NCBI RefSeq assembly: GCF_007995055.1
Contig: NZ_VOQQ01000001.1
Span: 2,587,001-2,651,000, forward strand
Source of the DNA: Sphingosinicella ginsenosidimutans
GTDB lineage: Bacteria; Pseudomonadota; Alphaproteobacteria; Sphingomonadales; Sphingomonadaceae
DNA length: 64,000 nt
Direction: 5' to 3'
The notes below the pieces were generated by a model. The model saw nothing but the letters and a program-made list of their open reading frames with translations, ran no database searches and had not been told where the DNA came from. Made by a program: the position numbers and the translations under genes. Shown piece after piece: positions 32,949 to 42,262 of this stretch. Position 1 is the stretch's first letter; the number at the start of each line of letters is the position of its first letter.

Positions 32949-33116
32949 TCAGCCACGCGCCTGAAGTCCAGGCTCGACCGAGGCATAGGCCATCTGGGCC
33001 GGTGCGGTCGAGTGGGCGACGGCGGGGCCGACGGCGCTGCCGACAAAAGTGGTGGCGAGGACGATCGCGCCGACCGTTGCGGCGGCGACCCGGGCGAAAG
33101 AATCGAAATGCGACAT
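32949..33116 (-). CDS. Small exported/membrane protein at the head of the psp operon
   Basis: Its 55 residues (MSHFDSFARVAAATVGAIVL...) have one hydrophobic segment resembling a signal peptide with an Ala-x-Ala-like end (SAVGPAVAHS). It sits about 50 bp downstream of the predicted sigma-54 start and 115 bp upstream of pspA, so it is likely the first translated psp gene. Codon pattern and placement support it, but no family is recognised. Confidence 0.6.
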   Translation of the reverse strand: MSHFDSFARVAAATVGAIVLATTFVGSAVGPAVAHSTAPAQMAYASVEPGLQARG

Positions 33117-33180
33117 GTTCGGTCTCCCTGCATCTGGTCTTGCGTTGCGCCCCGTCACCGTGACGGAACGACCTCACATA

Positions 33181-33196
33181 AGCAGGGGCCGTGCCA
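33181..33196 (-). promoter_or_regulatory. Sigma-54 promoter of the psp operon
   Basis: On the minus strand the sequence reads TGGCACGGCCCCTGCT, matching the TGGCACG-N4-TTGCW consensus at all key positions except one T to C. The -24 GG and -12 GC are spaced correctly. It points to the psp operon. PspF, encoded divergently, is the expected activator. Confidence 0.8.
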
Positions 33197-33207
33197 GGTA
33201 GCGAAAG

Positions 33208-33236
33208 TGGCGCAAAACCGCCAAAAATGCGCCTTA
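33208..33236. promoter_or_regulatory. Candidate PspF upstream activating sequence
   Basis: GGCGCAAAACCGCC and the overlapping CGCCAAAAATGCGCC form imperfect dyads about 15-40 bp upstream of the sigma-54 promoter, where PspF-type activators bind. The site also lies upstream of pspF, allowing autorepression. It is called from position and symmetry only. Confidence 0.4.
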
Positions 33237-33280
33237 TTTTACTCAAACACCGGGCTGGATTTTCACCAAGAGATGGCGTA

Positions 33281-34336
33281 ATGCGCCAACTCATGGCCAT
33301 TGAGCGGACAACCCATCTTGTCGGGCAATCGAGCAGCTTCCTCGATGCGGTGGAGCGCGCCAGCCGCGCGGCGCCGCTCGATCGGCCCGTGCTCGTGATC
33401 GGCGAGCGCGGCACCGGCAAGGAGCTGATCGCCGAGCGTCTCCACCACCTGTCGTCGCGCTGGGACGGGCCGCTCATCGTCATGAACTGCGCCGCGCTGC
33501 CCGAAACGCTGATCGAGGCCGAACTGTTCGGCCATGAGGCGGGCGCCTTCACCGGGGCCTCCAAGGCACGGCAGGGCCGGTTCGAGGAGGCCAATGGCGG
33601 CACCCTGTTCCTCGACGAGCTCGCGACCCTGTCGAGCCCGGCGCAGGATCGCCTGCTGCGCGCGATCGAATATGGCGAGGTGACGCGGATCGGCGCGAGC
33701 CGGCCGGTGCAGGTCGATGTCCGCATCGTCGCGGCGACCAACGAGCATCTGCCGCGACTGGTCGATGAGGGCCGGTTCCGCGCCGACCTTCTCGATCGGC
33801 TCTCGTTCGAAGTCGTGACGCTGCCGCCGCTGCGCCACCGGCATAGCGACATTCCCATCCTGGCCGATCATTTCGGGCGCCGGATGGCGCTGGAGCTCGA
33901 CTGGGAGAGCTGGCCCGGCTTCAGCACCGGGGCGATGGAGAAGATGCTGGCCTATGCCTGGCCGGGCAACGTCCGCGAGCTTCGCAACGCAGTGGAGCGC
34001 GCCGTCTATCGCTGGCAAAATCCGGCCGCGCCAATCGACGAGGTGAGCTTCGACCCCTTCGAATCGCCCTGGGCGCCTGCAGCGACGCCAAGGCCGGCGG
34101 CGGCGGAAGAGCAAAAGGCCGCTGCGCCGGCGGTGGCTCCGCCAACGACGTCGGGCGCACACGATCCCGCCGCCTGTGCCGATCTCAGGCTCGCGGTCGC
34201 TGAATATGAGAAGGCGATCCTTGCCGCAGCGCTTGAGAAATGCCGATGGAACCAGCGCGCTGCGGCGGCGGCGCTGAGCGTGACCTACGATCAGCTGCGC
34301 CACGCGATGCGGCGCCACCAGATGCAGGCCAATTAG
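33281..34336 (+). CDS. pspF: Psp operon transcriptional activator PspF (sigma-54 dependent)
   Basis: This AAA+ activator without a receiver domain has 351 residues: Walker A GERGTGKE, GAFTGA loop (FGHEAGAFTGASKARQGRFEEA), Walker B GGTLFLDEL and an arginine-finger region (RFRADLLDRLSFEV). After a Pro/Ala linker (about 262-295) comes a Fis-type helix-turn-helix (KCRWNQRAAAAALSVTYDQLRHAM). Lack of an N-terminal regulatory domain and divergence from pspA support PspF. ATG 33281 is used; ATG 33293 is possible. Confidence 0.93.
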   Translation: MRQLMAIERTTHLVGQSSSFLDAVERASRAAPLDRPVLVIGERGTGKELIAERLHHLSSRWDGPLIVMNCAALPETLIEAELFGHEAGAFTGASKARQGRFEEANGGTLFLDELATLSSPAQDRLLRAIEYGEVTRIGASRPVQVDVRIVAATNEHLPRLVDEGRFRADLLDRLSFEVVTLPPLRHRHSDIPILADHFGRRMALELDWESWPGFSTGAMEKMLAYAWPGNVRELRNAVERAVYRWQNPAAPIDEVSFDPFESPWAPAATPRPAAAEEQKAAAPAVAPPTTSGAHDPAACADLRLAVAEYEKAILAAALEKCRWNQRAAAAALSVTYDQLRHAMRRHQMQAN

Positions 34337-34375
34337 GCCCGATCCGACGCTCGCCGCTGCGCGCATCGGGAGATC

Positions 34376-35656
34376 TCAGGGCAGTTTCGCCTTCGGAAAG
34401 CCGCCCCACGCCGAATCATAGTCGGGTTGGGCATGATCGAGCGCGAAGCGGGTCGGCCGGTAGGGCCAACAGGTTTCGACCATGAACGCCATCGTGCCGT
34501 CGATCTTGTGCGGCGCGAGTTCGGCGTTGGTCGCTTTCTCCCAGCTCGCGACGTCGGGGCCGTGGCCGGCCATGAGGTTGTGAAGGCTGAGCCCGCCCGG
34601 GGCGAACCCGTTCGCCTTCGCATCATAGGCGCCGTGGATCAGCCCCATCGCCTCGCTCATCACGTTGCGGTGGAACCAGGGCGGGCGGAACGTGTCCTCG
34701 GCGACCATCCAGCGCGGCGGGAAGATCACGAAATCGGCATTGGCGCGGCCCGGCGCGTGGCTCGGCGACGTCAGGACGGTGAAGATCGATGGATCGGGAT
34801 GATCGTAGCTGACCGTCCCCATCACGTTGAAAAGCCTCAGATCATATTTGCACGGCGCGAGATTGCCGTGCCAGGCGACGACATCGAGCGGCGAGTGATC
34901 GAGATCGGTGATCCAGAGCGATCCGAGATTCTTCTGGATGAGCTGGACGGGCGCGTCGCGATCCTCATAGGCCGCCGAGGGCGTGAGGAAATCGCGTGGA
35001 TTTGCGAGGCCGTTCGAGCCGATCGGGCCGAGTTCCGGGAGGCGGAAGAGCGCGCCGTGATTTTCGGCGACATATCCGCGGGCCCGCGTGTCCGGCAGGA
35101 GCACCCGGAAGCGAACGCCGCGCGGGATCAGGGCGACCTCGCCCGGCCCGATCTCGATCCGGCCCATCTCGGTGCGGATGTCGAGCCGGCCCATTTCCGG
35201 GATCAGCAGCAGCTCACCATCGGCGTCGAAGAAGTAGCGATCAGCCATGTCGGCATTGGCGCGGTAGATGTGGACGGCGCAGCCCTCCAGGCTCGCGGGA
35301 TCGCGATTGGCCATCATCGTGACGAGGCCGTCGACGAAGTCCGTCGGCGCGTCCGGCATTGCGAGCGGATCCCAGCGCAGCCGATTGGGGGGCAGGGGGG
35401 CATCGTCGGTGCCCGGCGCGAAGAGCGGCGCGCCCTCATAGCGGCGATAGGGCGGATGGGCGGCGCTGGGGCGCAGCCGGTAGAGCCAGCTGCGCCGGTT
35501 TTCGTGCCGTGGCGCAGTGAAGGCCGTGCCTGAAAGCTGCTCGGCATAAAGGCCGAAGGCGGGGCGCTGCGGCGAATTGCGGCCCTGCGGCAGCGCGCCG
35601 GCGACGGCCTCGGTCGCGAAATGATTGGCGAAGCCCGGCATGTCGGTGGAGCTCAT
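34376..35656 (-). CDS. hmgA: Homogentisate 1,2-dioxygenase
   Basis: It opens the ring of homogentisate in tyrosine/phenylalanine catabolism. The 426 residues begin [30 protein letters not shown] (start ATG 35656). The C-terminal half holds the Fe(II)-binding region ([30 protein letters not shown]) and the downstream [12 protein letters not shown]is cluster. No hppD or other pathway gene is adjacent. The unrelated RND pump lies upstream on the same strand. Confidence 0.96.
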   Translation of the reverse strand: MSSTDMPGFANHFATEAVAGALPQGRNSPQRPAFGLYAEQLSGTAFTAPRHENRRSWLYRLRPSAAHPPYRRYEGAPLFAPGTDDAPLPPNRLRWDPLAMPDAPTDFVDGLVTMMANRDPASLEGCAVHIYRANADMADRYFFDADGELLLIPEMGRLDIRTEMGRIEIGPGEVALIPRGVRFRVLLPDTRARGYVAENHGALFRLPELGPIGSNGLANPRDFLTPSAAYEDRDAPVQLIQKNLGSLWITDLDHSPLDVVAWHGNLAPCKYDLRLFNVMGTVSYDHPDPSIFTVLTSPSHAPGRANADFVIFPPRWMVAEDTFRPPWFHRNVMSEAMGLIHGAYDAKANGFAPGGLSLHNLMAGHGPDVASWEKATNAELAPHKIDGTMAFMVETCWPYRPTRFALDHAQPDYDSAWGGFPKAKLP

Positions 35657-35675
35657 GGCCGGGCTTCTTAGCCCG

Positions 35676-37088
35676 TCAGGACGCGTCCTGCCAGCCGCCT
35701 CCAAGGGCGAGGAAAAGCGTGACGAGGTTGTCCGACAGCGCGGCTTCCGACTGGGCGACCTGTGAATCGACCGCGGCAAGCGCGCCCTGCGCGTCGAGGA
35801 CGACCTGGAAATTCTCGCGCCCCGCCTGATAGCGCAGGCGGGCGATGCGCAGCGCCTCGGCGGCCTGGCCATGGGCGCGGCGCAGGGTGTTCAGCCGATC
35901 GAGCTCGCGCGCATAGCGGGTCAGCGCGCTCTCCGTCTCCTGGAGCGCGTTGAGCCAGGTGCCGTCATAGCTGGCGAGCGCCGCATCGGCGTCCGCGCGG
36001 GCCTCGCGGATGCGCGCGCGGGCGACGGCGATGTTCGGGAAGCTCCACGAAATGAGCGGGCCGACGCTGAACCGGAAGGCGTCGCTATGGCCGAGATTGC
36101 CCGGCGAGGTCGCGCTGGACCCAATGGAGCCGCCGAGACTGATGCTCGGATAAAGATCGGCGGTGGCGACCCCGATCCGTGCCGTCGCGGCATGAAGCTG
36201 GCGATCGGCCTGGCGGATGTCGGGCCGGCGCGCGAGCAGGCTCGCGCCATCGCCGACCGGGATCGCCTGGGCCAGAGCCGGCGGCGTGGCGCAGGCCGCG
36301 GCCGCGGGCGGAAATTCGGTCGGGGGCCGGCCGGTGAGCACGGCGAGACGGTAGAGCGCGGTCTGGCGCTGCGCCTCAAGGGTCGGAATGGTCGCGCGGG
36401 TCTGATCGAGCTGCGCGCCGGCCTGGCTCGATTCGAGCATCGTCGCCCGCCCGCCCTGGAGCAGTCGCCTGGTCAGATCATAGGTTTCCTGCTGCACCCG
36501 CACGCTTTCCTGCGCGACGGCGAGCTGGCGTCCGGCGCTGCACGCGTCGGCATAAGCGCGGGTGGTTTCGGCGGCGACGGTGATCCGGGTCAGATCGAAA
36601 GCGGCCTGGACCGCCTCCGCATCGGCACGGCTCGCCTCGATCGTGCGGTGAATCCGCCCGAACAGGTCGAGCTGGTAGGAGACGTCGAGCCCGACATCAT
36701 AGGCATCGCCCGTCGGGCTGGTGCCCGGAAGGCCGAGCGCCTCGCCCGACTGGCGCGCATAGGTCGCGCTTCCCGAGACCGTCGTCGAGGGGAGCCGCCC
36801 GGCGCGACTCTCGCTCAGCACCGCGCGGGCGCGGCGCAGGTTCGCTTCGGCCACGCGCAGATCGGTATTGGCGGTGAGGGCCTCGCGGATCAGTGCGTCG
36901 AGCGTCGGATCGCGGAAAAGCTGCCACCATTGACCCTGCGGCTCGTCCCCGGTGAAGGCGGGCGAGGTCGCGCCGGCGAAGGGCGTCTGCGCGGGCGCAC
37001 GCGGCGCCGGCGATTCGTAATTCGGACCGACGACGCAGCCGGACAGCGCGAGCGCGCCGACGCCGGCGAGGAAAATCCGTCGCATCAT
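35676..37088 (-). CDS. RND efflux outer membrane lipoprotein (OprM/NodT family)
   Basis: This TolC-like exit duct of a tripartite pump has 470 residues with a lipoprotein signal ([18 protein letters not shown], lipobox LSGC) and [12 protein letters not shown]. Two duplicated OEP domains follow ([66 protein letters not shown]). The start overlaps the RND stop (ATGA). It is third in the adaptor-pump-duct operon. Confidence 0.95.
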   Translation of the reverse strand: MMRRIFLAGVGALALSGCVVGPNYESPAPRAPAQTPFAGATSPAFTGDEPQGQWWQLFRDPTLDALIREALTANTDLRVAEANLRRARAVLSESRAGRLPSTTVSGSATYARQSGEALGLPGTSPTGDAYDVGLDVSYQLDLFGRIHRTIEASRADAEAVQAAFDLTRITVAAETTRAYADACSAGRQLAVAQESVRVQQETYDLTRRLLQGGRATMLESSQAGAQLDQTRATIPTLEAQRQTALYRLAVLTGRPPTEFPPAAAACATPPALAQAIPVGDGASLLARRPDIRQADRQLHAATARIGVATADLYPSISLGGSIGSSATSPGNLGHSDAFRFSVGPLISWSFPNIAVARARIREARADADAALASYDGTWLNALQETESALTRYARELDRLNTLRRAHGQAAEALRIARLRYQAGRENFQVVLDAQGALAAVDSQVAQSEAALSDNLVTLFLALGGGWQDAS

Positions 37089-40000
37089 GCCTCTCCCCCG
37101 GCCGGCGCGGGCTCGTCGGGCAGGCCGTCATAGGAGGTGGGATAGTGGGTCTCGCGCTCCGGCTTGGACGGCAGGAACCGGCCGAGGCTGCGCGTCACGA
37201 TGTAGAAGACGGGCGTGAAGACGAGGCCGAAGAAGGTCACGCCGAGCATCCCGAAGGCGACGGCGGTGCCGATCGCCTGGCGCATCTCCGCCCCCGGGCC
37301 GACCGCGATGGCGAGCGGAATCACGCCGAAGATGAAGGCGAAGCTGGTCATCAGGATCGGACGAAGGCGGGTGCCGGCGGCATAGACCGCCGCCTCATAT
37401 TTGTTCATGCCGAGCTCCTCCTCGCCCTGGCGCGCGAACTCGACGATGAGGATGGCGTTCTTCGCCGCGAGCGCGATCAGCACGACCAGCCCGACCTGCG
37501 TCAGGATATTGTTGTCGAGCCCCCGGATGTTGACGCCGACCATCGCGGCCAGAATGCACATCGGCACGATCAGGATGACCGCGAGCGGCAGTGTCAGCGA
37601 TTCATACTGCGCGGCGAGGACGAGGAAGACGAAGACCACGGCAAGGCTGAAGATCAGTACCGCCGTGTTGCCGGCGGCCTGCTGCTGATAGGCAAGGCCG
37701 GTCCATTCGAAGCCGAAGCCGGGCGGCAGGTGCTGCGCGGCGAGCCGCTCCATCTCGCGGATCGCATCGCCGGACGAAACGCCGGGCGCGGCCAGCCCCT
37801 GAAGCTCGGCGGCGGGGAAGAGGTTGTAGCGAGCGACTCGCACGGCGCCGCTGCCCTGGCGGAACGTCGCGACGGACGACAAGGGCACCATCTGCCCGCT
37901 CGCCGAGCGGACTTGGAGCTGGCCGATATCCGACAGCGTGTTGCGCGACGAAGGCTGCGCCTGGGCCACGACCCGGAAGGTACGGCCGAACAGATTGAAA
38001 TCGTTGATGTAGGTCGAGCCGAGATAGGTGCCGAGCGCGCTGTAGATCTGGCTCGGCTGGACCCCGAGCAGCTGGGCGCGATCGCGGTCGATGTCCGCCT
38101 CGATCCGCGGGCTGCCGGTGTTGAACAGCGAGAAGACCTGGGTGACCTTCTGCGACTGGGCGGCGGCGCCCATCATCGCGAAGGTCGCGCCCTGAAGCGC
38201 CGGGAGGCCGGCGTTCGATCGATCCTGGATCTCCATCGTGAAGCCGCTGCCGTTACCGAGGCCCTGGACCGGGGGCGGCGACAGGAAGAAGACCTGGGCA
38301 CCCTGTTCGGCCTGGGCGATCGCGCCGGTGATCTGCCCGGCAAGCGCGGTCGCGGTGAGATCGGCGCTGCGCCGTTCGGAGAAATCCTTGAGCTTGAGGA
38401 ACAGCACGGCGCTGTTCGAGGCCTGGCTGAAGCTGGTGCCGTCGAGCCCGGCGAAGGAGCCGGAATCGACCACCGCCGGATTATGGGTGGCGATATCGAG
38501 CGCGTGCAGCATCGTCCGGTCGGTGCGTTCGAGCGATGAGCCGGGGGGGAGCTGGACGACGCCGATCAGGAAACCCTGGTCCTGATCGGGGATGAAGCCG
38601 GTCGGTGTCGCGACGAGGCGCCAGGCGGTGAGCCCGAGCAGGCCGGCATAGACGATGAGCATGATCGTCGATCGGCGGATGACCCGGCCGGTGAAGGCGC
38701 CATAGCGGTTCGAGAGCCAGTCGAAGCCGCGATTGAAGCGATCCGCGGCGACGCGCAGCGGGCGCATGAAGCGACTGCCCTCGCGATGCTCCTCCCCGGC
38801 CTTGTGCGGCTTCAGCAGCAAGGCGGCGAGGGCAGGGGAGAGCGTGAGCGAGACGATGAGCGAGATCACCGCGGCGGACGCGATCGTCACGGCGAACTGG
38901 CGATAGAAGATTCCAGGGATGCCGGCGACGAAGGCGGTCGGCACGAACACCGACACGAGGACGAGGCCGATGGCGATCAGCGCGCCGGTCACCTCACGCA
39001 TCGTGCGGTGCGCGGCGTCGCGCGGCGACAGGCCGTCGCGGACATGGCGCTCCACCGCCTCGACGATGACGATGGCGTCATCGACGACGATGCCGACGGC
39101 GAGCACCAGCGCGAAGAGCGACAGCGAGTTGATCGAGAAGCCGAGTGCCAGCTGCACCGCGAAGGTGCCGACCAGGCTGACCGGGATGGCGATGATCGGG
39201 ATGATCGCCGCCCGCCAGGTCTGCAGGAAGACGACGACCACGATCACGACGAGGATGATCGCCTCGATCAATGTGTGCTGCACCGCCTCGACCGAGGCCT
39301 GGACATATTCGGTCGGGTTGTAGGGGATCGAATAATGGAGGCCCGGCGGGAAATCGCGCGAGGCGGCCTGGACCTCGGCGAGCACCCGCTCGGCGGCGTC
39401 GAGCGCGTTCGAGCCGGGTTGCTGGACGATTGCGAGCGCGACGCCGCGGCGTCCGCCGAAATAGCCGCGAATGCCGTAATCCTGGCTGCCGAGCTCGACC
39501 CGGCCGATGTCGCGGACGCGGGTGATCGCGCCGGTCACCGGATCGGTCTTGATGACGACATCGGCGAACTGGGCCGGATCGGTGAGCCGGCCCTGGACCT
39601 GGACCGGAAGCTCGAAGGCCGGGCCGCCGCGGTCGAACGGCGGCTGGCCGACGGCGCCGCCGGCGACCTGCACGTTCTGCGTCCGAAGCGCGTTGACGAT
39701 CTCGTCGGAGGTGAGGTTGCGGGCGGCCGCGCGATCGGGATCGATCCACACGCGCATCGAATAATTGCCGCCGCCGAACACGGTGACGCCGCCGACGCCC
39801 TCGAGCCGGAGCAGCCGGTCGCGAAGGCCCGAATTGGCGTAATTGCCGATATAGTCGATATCGAGCGCCGGATCGGTCGCGGTGAGCGCGACGATCATCA
39901 GGAAGCCCTGCGACTGCTTGGCGACGACGACGCCGATCTGGCGGACCTGATCGGGAAGACGCGGCTCGGCGAGTGCGACGCGATTCTGGACGAGCACCTG

Positions 40001-40315
40001 GGCGGCATCCAGATCGGTGCCCGGCTTGAACGAGACGGTGATCTGGACGGTGCCGGACGAGGTCGACGAGGAGCTCATGTAGAGCATGTCCTCGACGCCG
40101 TTGATCTCCTGCTCGAGCGGGGTCGCGACGGTTTCCGCGAGCGTCTCGGCCGACGCCCCGGGGAAGGTCGCCTGGACGGTGATCGTCGGCGGCGCGATGT
40201 CCGGATATTGCGACAGCGAGAGCTGCGGATAGGAAAAGGCGCCGATCAGGGTGATGAACACCGAGATCACGGCGGCGAAGATCGGCCGCTCGATGAAGAA
40301 GCTCGAAATGTTCAT
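37085..40315 (-). CDS. RND multidrug efflux pump, inner membrane subunit (AcrB/MexB, HAE1 family)
   Basis: The 1076 residues start MNISSFFIERPIFAAVISVFI (ATG 40315). There are twelve expected membrane segments with two large periplasmic loops. The proton-relay Asp-Asp in TM4 is seen as ALVLAVGIVVDDAIVIVEAVER, and FEWTGLAYQQQAAGN and the TM10-12 region GLVVLIALAAKNAILIVEFA are typical. It exports hydrophobic drugs using proton motive force. Only 10 bp separate it from the adaptor gene. Confidence 0.96.
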   Translation of the reverse strand: MNISSFFIERPIFAAVISVFITLIGAFSYPQLSLSQYPDIAPPTITVQATFPGASAETLAETVATPLEQEINGVEDMLYMSSSSTSSGTVQITVSFKPGTDLDAAQVLVQNRVALAEPRLPDQVRQIGVVVAKQSQGFLMIVALTATDPALDIDYIGNYANSGLRDRLLRLEGVGGVTVFGGGNYSMRVWIDPDRAAARNLTSDEIVNALRTQNVQVAGGAVGQPPFDRGGPAFELPVQVQGRLTDPAQFADVVIKTDPVTGAITRVRDIGRVELGSQDYGIRGYFGGRRGVALAIVQQPGSNALDAAERVLAEVQAASRDFPPGLHYSIPYNPTEYVQASVEAVQHTLIEAIILVVIVVVVFLQTWRAAIIPIIAIPVSLVGTFAVQLALGFSINSLSLFALVLAVGIVVDDAIVIVEAVERHVRDGLSPRDAAHRTMREVTGALIAIGLVLVSVFVPTAFVAGIPGIFYRQFAVTIASAAVISLIVSLTLSPALAALLLKPHKAGEEHREGSRFMRPLRVAADRFNRGFDWLSNRYGAFTGRVIRRSTIMLIVYAGLLGLTAWRLVATPTGFIPDQDQGFLIGVVQLPPGSSLERTDRTMLHALDIATHNPAVVDSGSFAGLDGTSFSQASNSAVLFLKLKDFSERRSADLTATALAGQITGAIAQAEQGAQVFFLSPPPVQGLGNGSGFTMEIQDRSNAGLPALQGATFAMMGAAAQSQKVTQVFSLFNTGSPRIEADIDRDRAQLLGVQPSQIYSALGTYLGSTYINDFNLFGRTFRVVAQAQPSSRNTLSDIGQLQVRSASGQMVPLSSVATFRQGSGAVRVARYNLFPAAELQGLAAPGVSSGDAIREMERLAAQHLPPGFGFEWTGLAYQQQAAGNTAVLIFSLAVVFVFLVLAAQYESLTLPLAVILIVPMCILAAMVGVNIRGLDNNILTQVGLVVLIALAAKNAILIVEFARQGEEELGMNKYEAAVYAAGTRLRPILMTSFAFIFGVIPLAIAVGPGAEMRQAIGTAVAFGMLGVTFFGLVFTPVFYIVTRSLGRFLPSKPERETHYPTSYDGLPDEPAPAGGEA

Positions 40316-40325
40316 CGCCGACTCC

Positions 40326-41504
40326 TCAGCCTGCCGTGACCGGAGTGGCGACCGATGCCGGCGTTTCCGGCGGAGTCGGTTCGGCCGGGGCATTGGCCGC
40401 GGGCGGCTGGATGCGGCCGTTCTGCGGCGTCACCTTCTGGCCCGGCTGGGCGCGCTGGATGCCATCGATGACGACGCGGTCGTTGGGGGCGATGCCGGAG
40501 CGGATCACGCGCAGGCTGCCGACGAGCGGGCCGAGCACGACCGGCTTGGCGGCGACATTGCCCTGCGCGTCGACGACATAGACGAGCCGCCGAGCGCTGT
40601 CCGTGACGATGGCGGTATCGGGCACCATCAGCGCACGGTAGGGCGGCGACCCGGCGAGCTGGAGATGGCCGAACATGCCGGGGCGCAGGAAGCCGTCGGG
40701 ATTGGGAACGATCGCGCGCGCACGGATCGTGCCGGCGCCCGGATCGATCGCATTGTCGACGAAATCCAGCCGGCCGCGATGGACATATTGGCCCTCGTCC
40801 TGGAGCCGGATGCGGACCTCGCTGCCGATGCCGGCCGCATGTTCGCGCTGGTAGCGCAGCAGCAGCGCTTCCGATCCGTCGAAGGCGAAGTGGAGCGGAT
40901 CGGTCGACACGATCGTGGTCAGCACGGTCTGGTCGGCGGTCACCGCATTGCCGGGATCGACGCGGCGCTGCGAGATGCGGCCGGAAATCGGGGCGATGAC
41001 CCGGGTGAAGCCGAGGGTGAGGGACTGGGCGCGGACATTCGCGCGCGCGGCGTTGACGTCGGCTTCGCCCGAACGGACGGCGGCGAGGCGCTGCTCGACC
41101 TCCTCGGTGCTGGCCGCCTGCGACGCGGCAAGCGTGCGCGAACGGGCGAGCTCGGTGCGCGCATTGGCGAGCGTCGCCTCGGCCCGGGCGAGCTGCGCGC
41201 GCGCCTGATCGAGCTGGGCCTGGGCCGGCCGCGCATCGATGGTGAAGAGAAGCTGGCCCTGGCGGACATAATCGCCGTCGCGGAAATGCACGCCCTGCAG
41301 ATATCCGGTGACGCGCGGCTTCACGTCGACCTCGTTGATCGCCTCGAAGCGTCCGACATAATCGTCCCAGTCGCGAACGTCGCCCTGGTAGGGCGTCGCG
41401 ACGGTCACCGGCGGCGGTGGCGGCGCCGCGGGCGGCGCCTTCGAGCAGGCGGCGAGCAGCGTCGCGGCCAGAAGGAGCGGGAGGGCCAGTCGGTTGATCC
41501 GCAT
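40326..41504 (-). CDS. RND efflux periplasmic adaptor (AcrA/MexA family lipoprotein)
   Basis: The 392 residues have a lipoprotein signal (LALPLLLAATLLAAC), a Pro-rich linker, the membrane-fusion lipoyl-like halves (VKPRVTGYLQGVHFRDGDYVRQGQLLFTID), a long alpha-hairpin (QLDQARAQLARAEATLANARTEL) and beta-barrel domains. It is the first gene of the operon and its leader contains a large palindrome (41609-41650) probably bound by the divergent TetR protein. Confidence 0.95.
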   Translation of the reverse strand: MRINRLALPLLLAATLLAACSKAPPAAPPPPPVTVATPYQGDVRDWDDYVGRFEAINEVDVKPRVTGYLQGVHFRDGDYVRQGQLLFTIDARPAQAQLDQARAQLARAEATLANARTELARSRTLAASQAASTEEVEQRLAAVRSGEADVNAARANVRAQSLTLGFTRVIAPISGRISQRRVDPGNAVTADQTVLTTIVSTDPLHFAFDGSEALLLRYQREHAAGIGSEVRIRLQDEGQYVHRGRLDFVDNAIDPGAGTIRARAIVPNPDGFLRPGMFGHLQLAGSPPYRALMVPDTAIVTDSARRLVYVVDAQGNVAAKPVVLGPLVGSLRVIRSGIAPNDRVVIDGIQRAQPGQKVTPQNGRIQPPAANAPAEPTPPETPASVATPVTAG

Positions 41505-41608
41505 AAGCTCAGCTTCTTTCGATCGGCATCCTGACGGCCGGCGCAGGGGCCGGGGCTGCGGCAACGGGGCCGCGATGGAGCACGGCCATCTAGCGTCTGT
41601 TCATCCGG

Positions 41609-41650
41609 TGTCAACACCCGTTGACCTAATGAGGTCAACAAGTGTTGATT
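41609..41650. promoter_or_regulatory. Large palindromic operator between the RND operon and its TetR regulator
   Basis: The left arm (41609-41627) and right arm (41632-41650) pair at 15 of 19 positions around a 4-nt centre. The key half-site is AGGTCAAC-N2-GTGTTGA. It lies in the intergenic gap, overlapping where both divergent promoters should be. This is the form expected of an AcrR/TetR-family operator. Confidence 0.75.
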
Positions 41651-41680
41651 CTGCAACCGCAACTGATAGGACCACCTTCC

Positions 41681-42262
41681 GTGACCTTGGGTGAAATCGT
41701 CGAGCGCAAGCGCAAATCCGCCGCGGACACGCGTGGCGAGCTGCTGCGGGCAGCCCGGCGGCGCTTCCTCGACGAGAGCTACGAGAATGTGGGGCTGCGC
41801 GACATCGCCCGCGACGTCGGCGTCGATGTCGCTCTCGTCAGCCGTTATTTCGGCAGCAAGGAGCAATTGTTTCGCGAAGTCCTGAGGGGCGGCAAGGAGA
41901 AATTCGACGCCGGCCTGCCTGTCGCGGATCTCCCCGCCTATCTTGTCTCGATGCTCACGCAGACCGACGCGAGCGCCGATGTCGAGCATGTCGAGAAGAT
42001 GCTGATCAGCCTGCGCTCCGCCTCGTCGCCGGTCGCATCGCGGCTGGTGCGGGAGGCAATCGAGGGCGATGTGCTGGAGCCGCTGTCGGCCCTCATCGGT
42101 GGCGAGGATCCCGAGGTGCGCGCCAGCCTGATCCTTGCCGTGCTTATGGGCACCACCATCCTTCGCACCGTCATGTCGGTCGAGCCGATGTGCGATGGTT
42201 GCCCGGATACGATGCGCGCGCGGCTGCTGCGCCTGTTCGAAGCCGCGCTCGCCGATCGTTAG
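41681..42262 (+). CDS. TetR/AcrR family transcriptional regulator of the RND pump
   Basis: This 193-residue repressor has an N-terminal helix-turn-helix (RRRFLDESYENVGLRDIARDVGVDVALVSRYFGSKEQLF, about residues 20-58). The C-terminal ligand domain includes the TetR_C-like LRSASSPVASRLVREAIEGD and a MCDGCPDTMRARLLRLFEAAL end. GTG 41681 (VTLGEIVERKRKSAADTRGE) is preferred over a GTG at 41642 lying inside the operator. It is divergent from the efflux operon and probably regulates both. Confidence 0.9.
   Translation: MTLGEIVERKRKSAADTRGELLRAARRRFLDESYENVGLRDIARDVGVDVALVSRYFGSKEQLFREVLRGGKEKFDAGLPVADLPAYLVSMLTQTDASADVEHVEKMLISLRSASSPVASRLVREAIEGDVLEPLSALIGGEDPEVRASLILAVLMGTTILRTVMSVEPMCDGCPDTMRARLLRLFEAALADR

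Noticed and set aside
33191..33280. Extended PspF start upstream
   Set aside because: The extra residues are encoded by the sigma-54/activator region and lack similarity to PspF. ATG 33281 is the reasonable start.
38786..40339. Plus-strand Asp/Arg-rich frame opposite the RND pump
   Set aside because: It is an antisense shadow with extreme composition. The pump motifs are certain.
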